A stretch of DNA of 64,000 bases from positions 9,179,852-9,243,851 of the forward strand of contig OX638136.1 in NCBI GenBank assembly GCA_951804985.1, given 5' to 3'. Origin of the DNA: Dryomyza anilis (Eukaryota > Arthropoda > Insecta > Diptera > Dryomyzidae). The notes below the pieces were generated by a model that made no database searches, was not told the DNA's origin, and saw only the letters and a list, made by a program, of their open reading frames with translations. Below are positions 63,701 to 64,000 of this stretch, piece after piece. The first letter of the stretch is position 1; the number at the start of each line of letters is the position of its first letter. Both the position numbers and the translations under genes were made by a program.

Positions 63701-64000
63701 CCTATCCAAAATGAAACAAAAAAAACATGTGGTCCTAAAGTCCTGTGCAAATATATTATCTCAGCACTACGTAATCTGAAAAATTATCTTAGGTGTACTG
63801 TCCGTCTTTTTTAAAAATGCATGTGTTGGAAATATCTAAAAATTCACCAAAAATATATATCAAAACAATATATATCAAACCCATGAACAATCATACAAAC
63901 TTACTATAACCATGAATAACATTATACCAATATAGCATAGAAATGAACAGATTATCGATAATAGACACATTACACTCAAAACAATATAAATATAAATAAA

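Overview
The window is an AT-rich stretch of insect genomic DNA made almost entirely of nested, decayed and duplicated transposable elements. A higher fly (Diptera) is the likely source: there are short GT-AG introns, abundant (TA)n tracts, a dipteran-type repeat with a (GACA)n/(GTCY)n core, and Ty3/gypsy elements of the 412/mdg1 kind. I see no confident single-copy host gene, rRNA, tRNA, CRISPR array or bacterial-type defence system. The species cannot be named from the sequence.

Layout. 1-5957: two near-identical 2.24-kb direct copies of a repeat carrying the 5' part of a non-LTR retrotransposon (minus strand) and ~305-bp tandem repeats. 5958-7283: AT-rich DNA with (TA)n. 7284-10402: broken 412-like gypsy element (family 1, minus strand) with a 416-bp TIR element inserted and an LTR at its right end. 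10440-11550: dispersed repeat R2 ending in (TA)n. 11551-14410: DNA transposon with ~440-bp inverted repeats around a broken gene. 14945-15785: 3' part of the non-LTR element. 15786-20560: gypsy family 3 (plus strand), split in its integrase by a 1,294-bp solo LTR that holds a 16-copy minisatellite. 20560-22972: AT-rich DNA, a repeat fragment and the (GACA)n repeat. 23449-25455: PIF/Harbinger element with an intact four-exon transposase and a convergent second gene. 25470-28168: 5' part of gypsy family 2 (minus) with a 732-bp TIR element in gag. 28169-31600: mostly unassigned, with a copia-type polypurine tract. 31624-32284: exons resembling a DUF4806-type gene. 33686-36472: Penelope-like element, interrupted by a full-length 5,818-bp gypsy family 2 copy (36473-42290) with paired 536-bp LTRs. 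42901-53275: tandem array of a ~4.4-kb unit (two full copies, one deleted), each unit holding a family-1 LTR split by a TIR element. 53449-59080: family 1 again, with a tandem duplication of its pol and a second (GACA)n-type repeat. 59749-61116: hAT element with perfect 8-bp target duplications. 61204-64000: family-1 LTR, R2 and ~305-bp repeats.

How it fits together. The nesting orders events: family 2 entered the Penelope-like element; a solo LTR entered family 3; a hAT element, a (GACA)n repeat and a MITE-like element entered family-1 copies. Two blocks (about 7.3-15.1 kb and 54.6-63.7 kb) are paralogous, carrying family 1, LTR, R2, (TA)n and the ~305-bp repeat in the same order. The Harbinger transposase is the only gene that looks intact. 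The family 2 copy at 36473-42290 comes next, with one nonsense codon in pol, a substituted RNase H residue and a gag deletion. Coordinates of repeat edges are by eye and may be off by several bases.
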